This document shows, piece after piece, positions 1-8,174 of a DNA stretch of 29,225 nt (its first letter is position 1; every line of letters begins with the position of its first letter). The notes beneath the pieces are model-generated. The model searched no databases. It saw only the letters and a program-made list of their open reading frames with translations, and was not told the origin of the DNA. The stretch is from NCBI GenBank assembly GCA_900557405.1, contig USSF01000026.1:1-29225 (forward strand), written 5' to 3'. Source of the stretch: an uncultured Prevotella sp. (GTDB lineage Bacteria; Bacteroidota; Bacteroidia; Bacteroidales; Bacteroidaceae). The translations under genes were made by a program, and so were the position numbers.

Positions 1-60
1 GTTGCTCAGGCACTTATAAATAATGTTAAACTATAGTGTTGCGGAATTAAGGATATAAAT

Positions 61-100
61 ATCGCCGCGAAGTCATGTCTGAGCATGACCTCGCGGCGAT
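61..100 (-). terminator. Strong hairpin downstream of the glycosidase gene
   Basis: A 40-base near-perfect palindrome: a 10-bp outer stem (ATCGCCGCGA with TCGCGGCGAT), one A/C mismatch, a further 6-bp stem (GTCATG/CATGAC) and a 6-base loop. It lies about 30 bp past the stop of the leftward gene ending at 130. On the minus strand it is followed by AT-rich sequence rather than a clean T run, so it is either an imperfect intrinsic terminator or a 3' stabilising hairpin. Confidence 0.6.
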
Positions 101-129
101 GTATAGGTTTTATAATGTTGCACTGCGGA

Positions 130-2238
130 TTATGGCAGCGGCTTGAGTCCTTCCCATCTCACGTCCCAGTTGCCGTCGTCGGGGAAACCGGGGTTAGGCA
201 TCGGACTGCCGTCCCATCCGGCACACATCATACCCACGGCAAGGAGCAATCCGCCGTTGCCGGGCAGATACAGGCGCAGGCGTTCACTCTGATAGTTGTG
301 GCCGCTGATAAGGTATGTGTTCTTCACCTCGTTCATCAGCAACGCCCCCACGGCATTCTCCGGTTCGCCCATTCGAGCGGCTCCCATTGCCATCATCGGG
401 TAGTCCCATCCCCAGGAAGTGTCCCATTTCCAGTTTTTCCATATCCACTGTTCCGTCTTCTTCATCTTAGCCACGTCGGTCTGGCGCGGGTTCAGCGGCA
501 GCAGTCCCACGGCTCCCATCACCGCCGGGTGGTCGCTGTACATCCGTTCGTTGGAGTAAGTGTCGGGCTGCGTCTCGGCTGCGAGATACAGACTGTCCTT
601 GTCGGCCAGGGGCGAAATCTTGTTTATGATGTCATCCCAGTGGGCATCGCGCTTCTGCCCCATGCGCTCACGCCAGAGCTGTGCGATGTTCAGCGCACAG
701 TGCCAATAGCTCAGTTCGAACGGCGGGTTCACGGTGGTTGCCGCCGGCAGAGTCTCCTGTGCGGCGATGCATCCGCGCAGAGTGTAGCGGTCGTTGGCCT
801 TGTCGTATGTGGCGAAGTCGCCCATGAACTCGGCGGTCTCGTCCACGAGGCGCGCATATTTCCTTAATACGGCAGGCGAGGGGTTGGCCCTGTAGAGCAG
901 TTCGGCGAGATATATCAGATGTGGCTGCTGCCAGATGAGGAAGCTGCCCACCTTGGACGGGGCTTCGCCAGCCCACGGGTCAGTCATCTTCATCCATCTC
1001 ACTCCCTTGAAGCCCTGTCGCTCCGCTATGCGGCGGGCGTTTGGCTCGGCCTTGAAATACCATGAGAGCGAACGGTCGAGGAGCTCGGGGTGGCCCCAGA
1101 GGGCGAACTGCGCCTGATGCCAGAGAATCATTTCGAGGTGGAACTTGCCATACCATGAGTTGTATGTCAGTCCTGTCTCCTGCGGCGGCGTGTCTCCTGC
1201 ATCCTGGATGGCGAGCAGATACTGGCTCAATACCACGCGGCGCTCCAGCTCCTTGGCACGAGGGTCCTTGCAGCGGGAGAAGTCCACGATGGCTCCGCGC
1301 TGCCAGTATTCCTGCCAATGGAGCGCTGATGCACTTTCCACTTCGCCGAATGTCTTCTCCACGGCCGACGGCTGCAGAGAGTATTCGCAGGTGAGCTGCA
1401 ACTCCTTGCCACCGGCAGTGAGCTGCAGACGGTTTCTGCCGGTCTTCTTCAGCTTGGCGCTGCCCTGCCAGTGGAGCGTCACATAATATATGGATTCGTC
1501 CACCACGCGCTTTATCAGGGCATAGCCTGCCTGCTGCTTTTCTATGGTGGTGGAGTGAAGCTTGTCTTTCGTCCAGTCGCATGCGTCGTCGCAGTGGCCC
1601 ACGGTCGGATAGGGATAGCGTAGGTCGATGGCTATCTTGCCGTCAGACTTCACCCTCGTTGCCACCATGTCGCGGTTGGGGTCGCATACGGTGGCCACGT
1701 CATACTGCTTTCCCTTGTAGCTGAAGCTGCTCTTAATCTCTCCCCTCCACATGTCGAGGGTCTGGTTTATGGATGAGACTGCCTTCGGGTCGGTGCCGAG
1801 GGCGAGGCCTATGGTGCCCAGATGCAGACGATGTGGGTTCACCCTGTACCAGTCCACGGCTTCCTGTGCGCGCTTGTCGCCCGACGACTGCGTGGCGTAT
1901 ATTTCCTTGTGTCCCCTGCCGAAGTCATATTCCTTCCAGCTCTCCTCCTCGCGCAGCTGCTTGGGGTTCTTCTGCCAGTGCCATCCCCACTGGCTCATGG
2001 TGCCAAGCGGCACGCCCGGGGAGTAGGTTTCGGGAAACGACTGCAGTCCTGTGGCGTCTACGGTGAATGCGAATCCGCCGTTGCCTACGGACAGGGATGC
2101 GAGTTTGTCTACGGCGGTTACGTGTGGGTTGTTCCGCTCCACCACGGCCTTGCGGTCTATCTTTCCGGCGGCGGCAGCATGCAGCGAAACAAGCAGAGCC
2201 ATCATGATGGCTTCAACCTTTGCTAATTGCTTTTTCAT
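130..2238 (-). CDS. Secreted six-hairpin (alpha/alpha)6 glycosidase-like protein
   Basis: A predicted exported protein of about 702 residues. The frame is open to 2253, but the Met at 2238 (MKKQLAK) starts a typical signal peptide ending near AAAAG, so I chose it. The N-terminal part (NGGFAFTVDATG, then FPETYSPGVPLG) resembles the beta-sandwich of GH65/GH95-like enzymes. The rest is rich in Trp and His and looks like an (alpha/alpha)6 barrel: WYGKFHLEM (about residue 370 of the open frame), AQETLPA (about 499), NPPFELSYW (about 508) and WDTSWGWDYP (about 615). Acidic residues in those blocks are candidate catalytic groups; I cannot say which act. Substrate is unknown. A pectic or hemicellulosic oligosaccharide is plausible given GH28, CE12 and CE8 nearby, but no SusC/SusD pair is present. 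A TATATTTG box lies at 2340-2347. The fold is fairly sure; the CAZy family is not. Confidence 0.75.
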   Translation of the reverse strand: MKKQLAKVEAIMMALLVSLHAAAAGKIDRKAVVERNNPHVTAVDKLASLSVGNGGFAFTVDATGLQSFPETYSPGVPLGTMSQWGWHWQKNPKQLREEESWKEYDFGRGHKEIYATQSSGDKRAQEAVDWYRVNPHRLHLGTIGLALGTDPKAVSSINQTLDMWRGEIKSSFSYKGKQYDVATVCDPNRDMVATRVKSDGKIAIDLRYPYPTVGHCDDACDWTKDKLHSTTIEKQQAGYALIKRVVDESIYYVTLHWQGSAKLKKTGRNRLQLTAGGKELQLTCEYSLQPSAVEKTFGEVESASALHWQEYWQRGAIVDFSRCKDPRAKELERRVVLSQYLLAIQDAGDTPPQETGLTYNSWYGKFHLEMILWHQAQFALWGHPELLDRSLSWYFKAEPNARRIAERQGFKGVRWMKMTDPWAGEAPSKVGSFLIWQQPHLIYLAELLYRANPSPAVLRKYARLVDETAEFMGDFATYDKANDRYTLRGCIAAQETLPAATTVNPPFELSYWHCALNIAQLWRERMGQKRDAHWDDIINKISPLADKDSLYLAAETQPDTYSNERMYSDHPAVMGAVGLLPLNPRQTDVAKMKKTEQWIWKNWKWDTSWGWDYPMMAMGAARMGEPENAVGALLMNEVKNTYLISGHNYQSERLRLYLPGNGGLLLAVGMMCAGWDGSPMPNPGFPDDGNWDVRWEGLKPLP

Positions 2239-2339
2239 TTTGGTTTGATACATTTCGGACTTCGTGCGGCAGACATGCCGCCGTGAAGCCTTTTTAGGGT
2301 TAATTGTCAGATTTGTTTTGAGTATATTGTTCTCATCTG

Positions 2340-2347
2340 CAAATATA
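2340..2347 (-). promoter_or_regulatory. Bacteroidota -7 box for the glycosidase gene
   Basis: TATATTTG on the minus strand fits TAnnTTTG and lies about 100 bp before the chosen start codon at 2238. I see no clear TTG-type -33 element at the expected distance, so the call is moderate. It implies a leader of about 95 nt. Confidence 0.45.
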
Positions 2348-2478
2348 GCGATTTCTTTCCTTGAATGTGATGCTTGCTATATTAATTGATGTGAAAAAGA
2401 GGGCTTTATTATGTGTTTTTCCTGTCTCTTACTGATGATTTCCAGTGCTTTGCGCAGCCACATATCTGGGGTATGGGC

Positions 2479-2541
2479 AAAAAAAAGGAGTACCGCTGTA
2501 CTCCAACCTTGTTAACCTTAAATCTAATACTATGAAAAACA
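2479..2541 (-). ncRNA. Putative small RNA ending in an intrinsic terminator
   Basis: The gene-free interval 2254-2655 holds a self-contained leftward transcription unit. Its promoter is at 2548-2578 and the predicted start is near 2541. The RNA is about 63 nt and ends in a perfect 7-bp stem (GGAGTAC/GTACTCC, 2487-2504, tetraloop) followed by eight U (from A at 2479-2486). No credible reading frame fits inside. The body carries the blocks GTATTAGATTTAAGG and TTAACAAGG; I have an uncertain impression that this block recurs in other Bacteroidales genomes. Transcription would end about 240 bp before the glycosidase start, so it is either a stand-alone sRNA or a leader/attenuator whose read-through reaches that gene. 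Confidence 0.6.
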
Positions 2542-2547
2542 CGTTGC

Positions 2548-2578
2548 AAAGGTATGACTATTGTCTTACTTTTGCAAG
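2548..2578 (-). promoter_or_regulatory. Promoter (-33 TTG, -7 TACCTTTG) of the putative small RNA
   Basis: On the minus strand TTG (2576-2578) is followed after exactly 20 bases by TACCTTTG (2548-2555). This matches the Bacteroidota sigma-ABfr layout and is one of the two best-spaced promoters in the window. It lies about 80 bp past the stop of the upstream receiver/ATP-grasp gene. Confidence 0.65.
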
Positions 2579-2655
2579 TGTTTTTATACATTTTATTTTC
2601 ATTTTTCATTATTCTTGACATACATCAAGTCTGCAAGTCGTAAAGCATCAATGGA

Positions 2656-5622
2656 TTAGGGTTCTTCCTGCATTATCACGCCCTCCTGTTTCAGACCGTC
2701 CATAAGCACGTAGAGGGGTTTTTCAAAGCGTACGTGGCGCACATAGGCTGTCTCCTCCACGGCCGGCATGCGGTCGAGGGTCTCCTTGCGGAAGAATCCC
2801 ATCCCTTTGTTCTCGTCGATGGTGAAATATCCCACTCCGAAGCTCGTCAGGTTCTGGAAGAAGTGTGTACCCTGGCTCGGGTCCACACTGTAGTTCTTCA
2901 GCGTAACCTCCACGATTACCTTTGCCGCACTGATGTGTGGCCACTTCACGGGTACTCCCAACCATGAATCGCTCGACCCCCACCGGCCGGGGCCGATGAG
3001 TACGTAGTTCTTGCCTTCGGCGATGAACTTTCGGTTGATGTGCTCAATCTCGCATGCTATCTCCGGGTTGTTGGCGGCGGTGAAGTTCTCGTCGGTCTTC
3101 ACGTATACCACGTCCACCACGTCGTTCGACTTGCCGTGGCCCAGCGAGTTGTGTGAGCGCAGCAGGCATTTGTCGTCGGAAATCGTGCGCAGGTCTTCTT
3201 CAAGCATCTGCTTGCTGTCCACTATCGGCCGTATCTGCAGTAGGTAGAACTCTCCCGTGCGGTCGTTGTTGAGCGTGCAAGCGAACTCTATCTCCACAGG
3301 GCGGCGCATGCTTTCGGCTCCGTGCTTCATCGAGAGCTGCAGGAGCTTTGGCAGCGGGAACACCCCCTGCTTCAGTACGCCGCAGAAGCTGATGATTTTC
3401 CTTCCGCCGTCGTATAATCCGTCGCGTATCACCTGGTCGTTGGGGTCGTAGGTGGATGCAATGTAGTTCAGTGCGCCGTCGGCGTCGGCATCCTTCACCT
3501 TGAGGTTCAGGATATTGAATCCGTCGTCCACCTTGAAGTCCTCGCCCACATGCTTCATGTTGAGGGCGTAGAAGCGTGTCTGCGTCTGGCGCAGCGCAAT
3601 CTCCATATCGCTCGTCTGCAGCACCTGGTCGGGGTGGTATGGGCTTACGCGCAGCGTCTGTCCGCCGTCCACGATGTATTTTCCGAGTCCGAGCGCAAGA
3701 CTGGCTATTCCTTCTTCCGATTTCTCGTAGCCCAACGGATAGTAGTTTATGGAGCGCAGCACTCCGCTGAAGTTGGGATAGAAATGGTCGCCGTATTGCT
3801 TGCCCACCACTTCCTGCAGTATGACGGCCATCTTCTCCTGGTCTATCACGTTGCTCGTGGCTGTCATGTAAGCCTTGGAGTCCTTGTAGTATACCGATGC
3901 GTAGACGCTCTTTATCGCGGCGGCGAGCATACGGAGCATTTCCCGCTTGTCGTCGAGATACGGTATCATATAGGTGGCGTAGATTCCGGCGAACGGCTGG
4001 TAGTGGGAGTCTTCGAGCAGACTGCTCGAGCGTATCGCTATAGGATGCTTTATCGCCTCGAAGAAGGTCATGAAGTCGTCGATGAACTGGTCGGGCAGCT
4101 GTGCCTTGAGGAAGGCCTGGAGGATTTCCTCGTCGGGAGCGTCGCTCAGGGCAATCTGGTAGAGGTTGTTGTTGTCCATGAACTGGTCGAACACGTCGGT
4201 ACAGAGCACCACGGTCTTTGGTATCGACACCTTAACGCCGGGGAAGGCGTTGAATTCGGGGTGCGACTTGATGATGTGGTCGAGAAAGGCCAGTCCTCTT
4301 CCCTTTCCGCCGAGCGAACCGTCGCCGATGCGGGCGAAGTGGCTGTAGGCGTCGAACCTTTCGCGGCGGAACACGGCCACCGTGCCGAGGTTCTTCATAT
4401 GGCGGTATTGCACAATGGCATCGAAGATAATCTGCCGGTGGGCGTCCACGTCCTTGTATTTCTCCAGCGTCACCGTCTTGAGGAATTCCGATACAGGGAA
4501 GATGGCTCTCGCACAGAGCCAGCGGCTCATGTGGTTGCGCGAGATGTGGTAGAGCATGGATTCGTTAGGTATGGTGAAGATATTGTCCTGCAGTTCCTTC
4601 AGGTTATGGATGCGCTTTATCTCCTCGTGCGTCTTGGGGTCGCGGAAGATGAAGTCGCCGAATCCCATGTGTTCGGCCATGAGGTTCCTCAGGTCGATGT
4701 TCATCTTCTTGGAGTTCTTGTCGATGAAGCACACTCCCTTGATGTCAATCTTATCCTTGTTTTCGGCCTCGCTGCTCTCCATGATGAGCGGCATGAAATG
4801 GTCGCGCTTCCTTATCTCGCGCAGCAGCTTCAGTCCTGCCTCGGAGTCCTTTTCGCCGCCCTTGGGGAACCGGCAGTCGCTGATGACGCCGAGGATGTTG
4901 TCGGGGAATTGGAGATAGTAGTCCATCGCCTCCTCGTATGTTCGGGCCAGCACCACCTTTGGCCTGCCCCTCATTCGTAGCGTGGCGGAATGGGGGTTCA
5001 GCGCCTCGGTTGCGAAGCGCTGGCTCTGTGCGAGAATATAGCTGTAGAGGTTGGGCAGTATGGATGAATAGAAGCGTATGCTGTCTTCCACGAGCAGTAT
5101 CATCTGCACGCCCGCCTCCTCGATGTCGTGCTCCAGGTTCATCTTGTCCTCGATGAGCTTGATGATGGAAAGGATGAGGTTGGTGTTGCCGAGCCAGCAG
5201 AAGATGTAGTCGAAGATGGAGAGGTCCTCGTTCTCCATGCGGCGCGTGATGCCGTGGGAGAAGGGCGTGAGCACGACGCAGGGGATGAGCGGGAATTCCT
5301 GTTTCACGGCCCCCGCCACGGTGAATGCGTCGTTGTCGGCAGTTCCCGGCATACATATCACAAGGTCGATGCTCGTGGTGGACAGCACTTCGGATGCCTC
5401 TACCGTGGTGCTCACCTGGGTGAAGGTGGGCGGATAGCGCAGTCCGAGTTCCGTGTATTCGTTGAAGATCTTCTCGTCCACGCGTCCGTCATCCTCGAGC
5501 ATGAAGGCATCGTAGGGGTTTGCGACAATCAGTACGTTGAAGATTCTGTGTGTCATCAAGTTCTTGAACGACACATCTTTCAGATAGAATTTATCCCATT
5601 GTTGTGGAGCCTGATTAACCAT
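2656..5622 (-). CDS. Receiver-like / PEP-synthase-type ATP-grasp protein
   Basis: A cytoplasmic protein of 988 residues with no signal peptide or membrane segment. Residues 28-155 look like a response-regulator fold without its phospho-acceptor: the expected Asp position reads VICMPG. Residues 173-325 look like a complete receiver: E179/D180 acidic pair, D249 in VISDCRFP, S283/S284 and K302. From about 425 comes a PPDK/PEP-synthase N-terminal ATP-grasp domain, with GDGSLGGKGRGLAF (433-446), AIRSSSLLEDS (529-539) and a later LLQIRPIV. A further block contains GPGRWGSSDSW near residue 880. I find neither the mobile phosphohistidine domain nor the PEP-binding TIM barrel, so it cannot carry out the complete PEP synthase or PPDK reaction alone. 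It may be a receiver-controlled phosphotransfer or nucleotide-sensing protein. Similar long proteins are annotated as PEP/pyruvate-binding domain proteins in Bacteroidota. Two tandem -7 boxes lie just upstream. Confidence 0.85.
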   Translation of the reverse strand: MVNQAPQQWDKFYLKDVSFKNLMTHRIFNVLIVANPYDAFMLEDDGRVDEKIFNEYTELGLRYPPTFTQVSTTVEASEVLSTTSIDLVICMPGTADNDAFTVAGAVKQEFPLIPCVVLTPFSHGITRRMENEDLSIFDYIFCWLGNTNLILSIIKLIEDKMNLEHDIEEAGVQMILLVEDSIRFYSSILPNLYSYILAQSQRFATEALNPHSATLRMRGRPKVVLARTYEEAMDYYLQFPDNILGVISDCRFPKGGEKDSEAGLKLLREIRKRDHFMPLIMESSEAENKDKIDIKGVCFIDKNSKKMNIDLRNLMAEHMGFGDFIFRDPKTHEEIKRIHNLKELQDNIFTIPNESMLYHISRNHMSRWLCARAIFPVSEFLKTVTLEKYKDVDAHRQIIFDAIVQYRHMKNLGTVAVFRRERFDAYSHFARIGDGSLGGKGRGLAFLDHIIKSHPEFNAFPGVKVSIPKTVVLCTDVFDQFMDNNNLYQIALSDAPDEEILQAFLKAQLPDQFIDDFMTFFEAIKHPIAIRSSSLLEDSHYQPFAGIYATYMIPYLDDKREMLRMLAAAIKSVYASVYYKDSKAYMTATSNVIDQEKMAVILQEVVGKQYGDHFYPNFSGVLRSINYYPLGYEKSEEGIASLALGLGKYIVDGGQTLRVSPYHPDQVLQTSDMEIALRQTQTRFYALNMKHVGEDFKVDDGFNILNLKVKDADADGALNYIASTYDPNDQVIRDGLYDGGRKIISFCGVLKQGVFPLPKLLQLSMKHGAESMRRPVEIEFACTLNNDRTGEFYLLQIRPIVDSKQMLEEDLRTISDDKCLLRSHNSLGHGKSNDVVDVVYVKTDENFTAANNPEIACEIEHINRKFIAEGKNYVLIGPGRWGSSDSWLGVPVKWPHISAAKVIVEVTLKNYSVDPSQGTHFFQNLTSFGVGYFTIDENKGMGFFRKETLDRMPAVEETAYVRHVRFEKPLYVLMDGLKQEGVIMQEEP

Positions 5623-5648
5623 AAGCTATTGTTTGGGTGAATAATATG

Positions 5649-5667
5649 CAAAGATAATGCAAAGATA
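5649..5667 (-). promoter_or_regulatory. Tandem overlapping -7 boxes for the receiver/ATP-grasp gene
   Basis: On the minus strand TATCTTTG occurs twice, at 5660-5667 and 5649-5656, 11 bp apart, only 27-38 bp before the start codon at 5622. Either box would give a very short leader. The 11-bp step places both on the same face of the helix. Confidence 0.6.
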
Positions 5668-5720
5668 AGGATTTTTTCAGAAAATCCCCCCGATAAATTT
5701 CCCCTCCCGATAATTTTCCT

Positions 5721-5728
5721 TATCTTTG
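5721..5728 (+). promoter_or_regulatory. -7 box for the GH28 gene
   Basis: TATCTTTG fits TAnnTTTG and faces the GH28 gene, implying a leader of about 130 nt. No obvious TTG sits 19-21 bases upstream. It diverges from the leftward boxes at 5649-5667 across a short AT-rich spacer. Confidence 0.55.
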
Positions 5729-5865
5729 TAGAATCTATTGACCATAAACCTTATTATAATTGATAGGACCATAAATGAATTGGAGCAGCGGGCTGCCGCA
5801 GGCCCTCATCCAATCACAATGAATGAACAAATAATCAATAACAAATAATCACTAAAACAACGAAC

Positions 5866-7341
5866 ATGAAGAAATTCTTAGCTTTAGCCGTAGCAATCCT
5901 CTGCGTGGCCGTCAGCGCCGGCGCACAGGGCTACCCCTACAGTAACCTCTACGAGAACCTGCCGTTCAAGATGACCAAGGTGACACGTCCGACATTCCCC
6001 GACAGGACGGCCTGCATCAAGGACTTCGGAGCCAAGGGCGACGGAACGACGCTCTGCACCGCAGCAATACAGAAGGCCATCGACCAGACCGCAAAGAAAG
6101 GCGGCGGCAAGGTCATCGTGCCGCAGGGCGTATGGTATACAGGACCGATAGATCTCAAGAGCAACATCAACCTGCACCTTGAGAAAGGCGCAATCCTGCT
6201 CTTCTCGCCCGACCCGGACCTCTACCCCATCGTGAGCTCCGTGTTTGAAGGACTCGACACAAAACGATGCAAGTCGCCCATCTCGGGCTACAACCTGAAG
6301 AACGTGGCAATCACCGGCAACGGCGTAATCGACGGCAACGGACAGTTCTGGCGTCCGCTCAAGCGCGAGAAAGTCACCGCAAACTACTGGAAAGAAGCCA
6401 CTTCCAAGGGCGGAGCCTTCATCCGCGACGGATTCTGGATTCCCACCGAGGGAGCCAAGAAGGGCTATCTGATGGCAGACATGAACGTGCCGACGGGAAA
6501 CCTGACCGACGCACAGTGGGACAGCATCAAGGTATTCCTGCGCCCCGTGATGGTGAACATCGTGGGCAGCAAGAACGTATGGCTCAACGGAGTGATATTC
6601 CAGAACTCACCGGCATGGAACGTGCATCCGCTGATGTGTGAGAACGTATTGATAGAAGAAGTGGAAATCCGCAACCCGAGCTTCGCGCAGAACGGCGACG
6701 GACTCGACCTCGAATCCTGCAAGAACGCCCTCATCGTGAACTCACGCTTCGACGTGGGCGACGACGGCATCTGCATCAAGAGCGGCAAGGACGCCGACGG
6801 AAGGAAGCGCGGCGTGCCGTGCGAGAACGTCATCGTTGACGGCTGCACGGTGTTCAAAGGTCACGGCGGCTTCGTGGTAGGCTCGGAGATGAGCGGCGGA
6901 GTGAAGAACATCAGCGTGAGCAACTGCCAGTTCCTCGGCACCGACGTGGGACTGCGCTTCAAGAGCAAGCGAGGCCGTGGCGGCGTGGTGGAAAACATCT
7001 GGATAAAGAACATCTCGATGTTCGATATCCCAACCGAGGCCGTTATCTTCAACCTATATTACGGCGGACTCTCGGCAGCCGAAGCCCAGGCTGCCGGCAA
7101 GAACAAGACAGCCGAGATTGCACCAATGCCTGTTACCGAGGAGACACCATGCTTCCGCAACATATACATCGAGGACGTGGTATGCCGCAACGCCAACCGC
7201 GCCATGTTCTTCAACGGACTCCCCGAAATGCCCGTGGAGAACATCAATCTGAAGAACATCGACATCACGGCCAAGAAGCCGGCGGAATTCAAATACTGCA
7301 AGGGAATCAAGCAGGAGAACGTGAATGTGAAGGTGGACTGA
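5866..7341 (+). CDS. Secreted GH28 polygalacturonase-type glycoside hydrolase
   Basis: A 491-residue exported enzyme. A signal peptide ends near AGAQ (residue 21) and a right-handed beta-helix follows. The canonical GH28 elements are present in order: the NTD-type motif as NGDGLD (N276, D278, D281), GDDG (D299, D300), the GHG-type motif at 332-334 with H333, and RFK at 364-366 (R364, K366). These supply the catalytic acids and substrate-binding residues for hydrolysis of alpha-1,4-galacturonosyl bonds in pectin by inversion. An early DFGAKGDG motif is the usual helix cap. It carries no lipobox and no obvious type IX tail, so it is probably periplasmic. Exo versus endo action, and homogalacturonan versus rhamnogalacturonan, cannot be settled from sequence alone. 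It sits alone between a promoter at 5721 and a strong terminator at 7390, and cooperates logically with the CE12 and CE8 esterases downstream. Confidence 0.93.
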   Translation: MKKFLALAVAILCVAVSAGAQGYPYSNLYENLPFKMTKVTRPTFPDRTACIKDFGAKGDGTTLCTAAIQKAIDQTAKKGGGKVIVPQGVWYTGPIDLKSNINLHLEKGAILLFSPDPDLYPIVSSVFEGLDTKRCKSPISGYNLKNVAITGNGVIDGNGQFWRPLKREKVTANYWKEATSKGGAFIRDGFWIPTEGAKKGYLMADMNVPTGNLTDAQWDSIKVFLRPVMVNIVGSKNVWLNGVIFQNSPAWNVHPLMCENVLIEEVEIRNPSFAQNGDGLDLESCKNALIVNSRFDVGDDGICIKSGKDADGRKRGVPCENVIVDGCTVFKGHGGFVVGSEMSGGVKNISVSNCQFLGTDVGLRFKSKRGRGGVVENIWIKNISMFDIPTEAVIFNLYYGGLSAAEAQAAGKNKTAEIAPMPVTEETPCFRNIYIEDVVCRNANRAMFFNGLPEMPVENINLKNIDITAKKPAEFKYCKGIKQENVNVKVD

Positions 7342-7389
7342 TCCGCCCTTGCACCATTCTCCCGCCCCTGCGGACAGAAACAGCAAGAA

Positions 7390-7425
7390 CGCCTGAAGCA
7401 ACAAAAAACGCTTCAGGCGTTTTTT
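7390..7425 (+). terminator. Intrinsic terminator of the GH28 gene
   Basis: A perfect 10-bp stem (CGCCTGAAGC/GCTTCAGGCG) with a 10-base A-rich loop is followed by six T. It lies about 50 bp past the GH28 stop codon. Confidence 0.9.
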
Positions 7426-7547
7426 CAGCCCCATCCGGCCATTAAGTGAATCACATATCATGATGACAACATACCGCCTTTTGACATATCAGCATACCAA
7501 GTTTTAGGTATATTATTCTTCCATTATAGTTTAATAACACAAAAAAC

Positions 7548-7578
7548 TTTTGACATATTGTTTTAAATCCTATCTTTG
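7548..7578 (+). promoter_or_regulatory. Promoter of the small Cys/Lys-rich protein gene
   Basis: TTTTG at 7548-7552 is followed after 18 bases by TATCTTTG (7571-7578), a good Bacteroidota promoter. The leader of about 130 nt is unusually G/C-rich compared with the promoter. A similar CTTTTGACATAT word occurs about 60 bp upstream, near 7482, without its own -7 box. The rest of the 7342-7712 gap holds only the GH28 terminator and this leader. Confidence 0.7.
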
Positions 7579-7712
7579 CAAAGTGATTATATCATCCCGG
7601 CTGCCATCGCGGGCCCGCCAGCATCCCAAAGACAGGGACGACAGGAGAGCTTCCGCAGGGAGACGGCGGCAGGGACCAAAAGATTAACCAACTAAAGGAA
7701 AGGACATTAAAA

Positions 7713-8051
7713 ATGAAGAAATCGATTATCATGGCTGCTATCATGGCAGCATTCTGTTTTTCAACAGTGAATGCACAGAGCAATGTTCAGAAGAAGGAGA
7801 ACTGCAAGATGCAGTGTGACAAGAAAAAGCACGAGTGCAAGAACCACGGCAAATGCGCCGATGCCACTACTGCTGCCACAAAGGAGCACAAGGGCACTTG
7901 CAAGGGCACATGCAAGGGTGACAACAAAGGTACTTGCAAGGGCACATGCCACAAGGACGGCAAGATGAAGGCAGACTGCAAGAACAAGAACGTGAAGACT
8001 AAGAACAAGGCTACAAACTGCTGCACAAAGGAAGCAAAACAGGCTAAATAA
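7713..8051 (+). CDS. Small exported Cys/Lys-rich repeat protein
   Basis: A 112-residue protein with a clear signal peptide ending at VNAQ (residue 22). The mature part of about 90 residues is extremely basic and carries 11 cysteines, mainly as CxxxC-type pairs and KGTC units (four KGTC copies around residues 61-80), and ends with NCC followed by a Lys-rich tail. At DNA level an 18-bp direct repeat (7896-7913 and 7932-7949) underlies the motif, so it grew partly by internal duplication. There are no aromatic residues in the mature part. I do not recognise a family. Periplasmic metal binding, redox buffering or binding to polyanions are all possible. It has its own promoter and a shared convergent terminator, so it is a single-gene unit. 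That it is a real gene is well supported. Confidence 0.8.
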   Translation: MKKSIIMAAIMAAFCFSTVNAQSNVQKKENCKMQCDKKKHECKNHGKCADATTAATKEHKGTCKGTCKGDNKGTCKGTCHKDGKMKADCKNKNVKTKNKATNCCTKEAKQAK

Positions 8052-8134
8052 GCAACAAGACTCACCATCCGCCGTCGTGAGATTGGAGGACGGGAGCGGA
8101 AAATATAAAATTAAAGTTTTAATTTTCAATTGAA

Positions 8135-8164
8135 AAGGCTGCATGATTCAGTTCATGCAGCCTT
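8135..8164. terminator. Bidirectional hairpin terminator between convergent genes
   Basis: A perfect 12-bp stem (AAGGCTGCATGA/TCATGCAGCCTT) with a 6-base loop lies between the rightward small gene ending at 8051 and the leftward lipoprotein gene ending at 8175. On the minus strand TTTTC follows; on the plus strand the following T run is weak. A near-copy lies at 11691-11720. Confidence 0.75.
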
Positions 8165-8174
8165 CTTCATGTTA

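Noticed and set aside
2533..2619. A rightward mini-ORF of 28 codons beginning ATGAAAAACACG
   Set aside because: It looks like a leader peptide at first, but there is no rightward promoter or gene, and the promoter and terminator logic is clearly on the other strand.
2409..2621. A 70-codon leftward open frame in the gap between the glycosidase and receiver genes
   Set aside because: Its frame spans the promoter, body and terminator hairpin of the putative small RNA, and its start would lie upstream of the predicted transcript start.
3550..4980. A 476-codon open frame antisense to the receiver/ATP-grasp gene
   Set aside because: It is rich in Val, His, Leu and Glu in the way typical of the reverse strand of a GC-rich gene, has no recognisable motif, and fully overlaps a well-supported gene.
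2656..5622. Annotation as phosphoenolpyruvate synthase (ppsA)
   Set aside because: Only the ATP-grasp part is seen; the phosphohistidine and PEP-binding domains needed for the reaction are missing.
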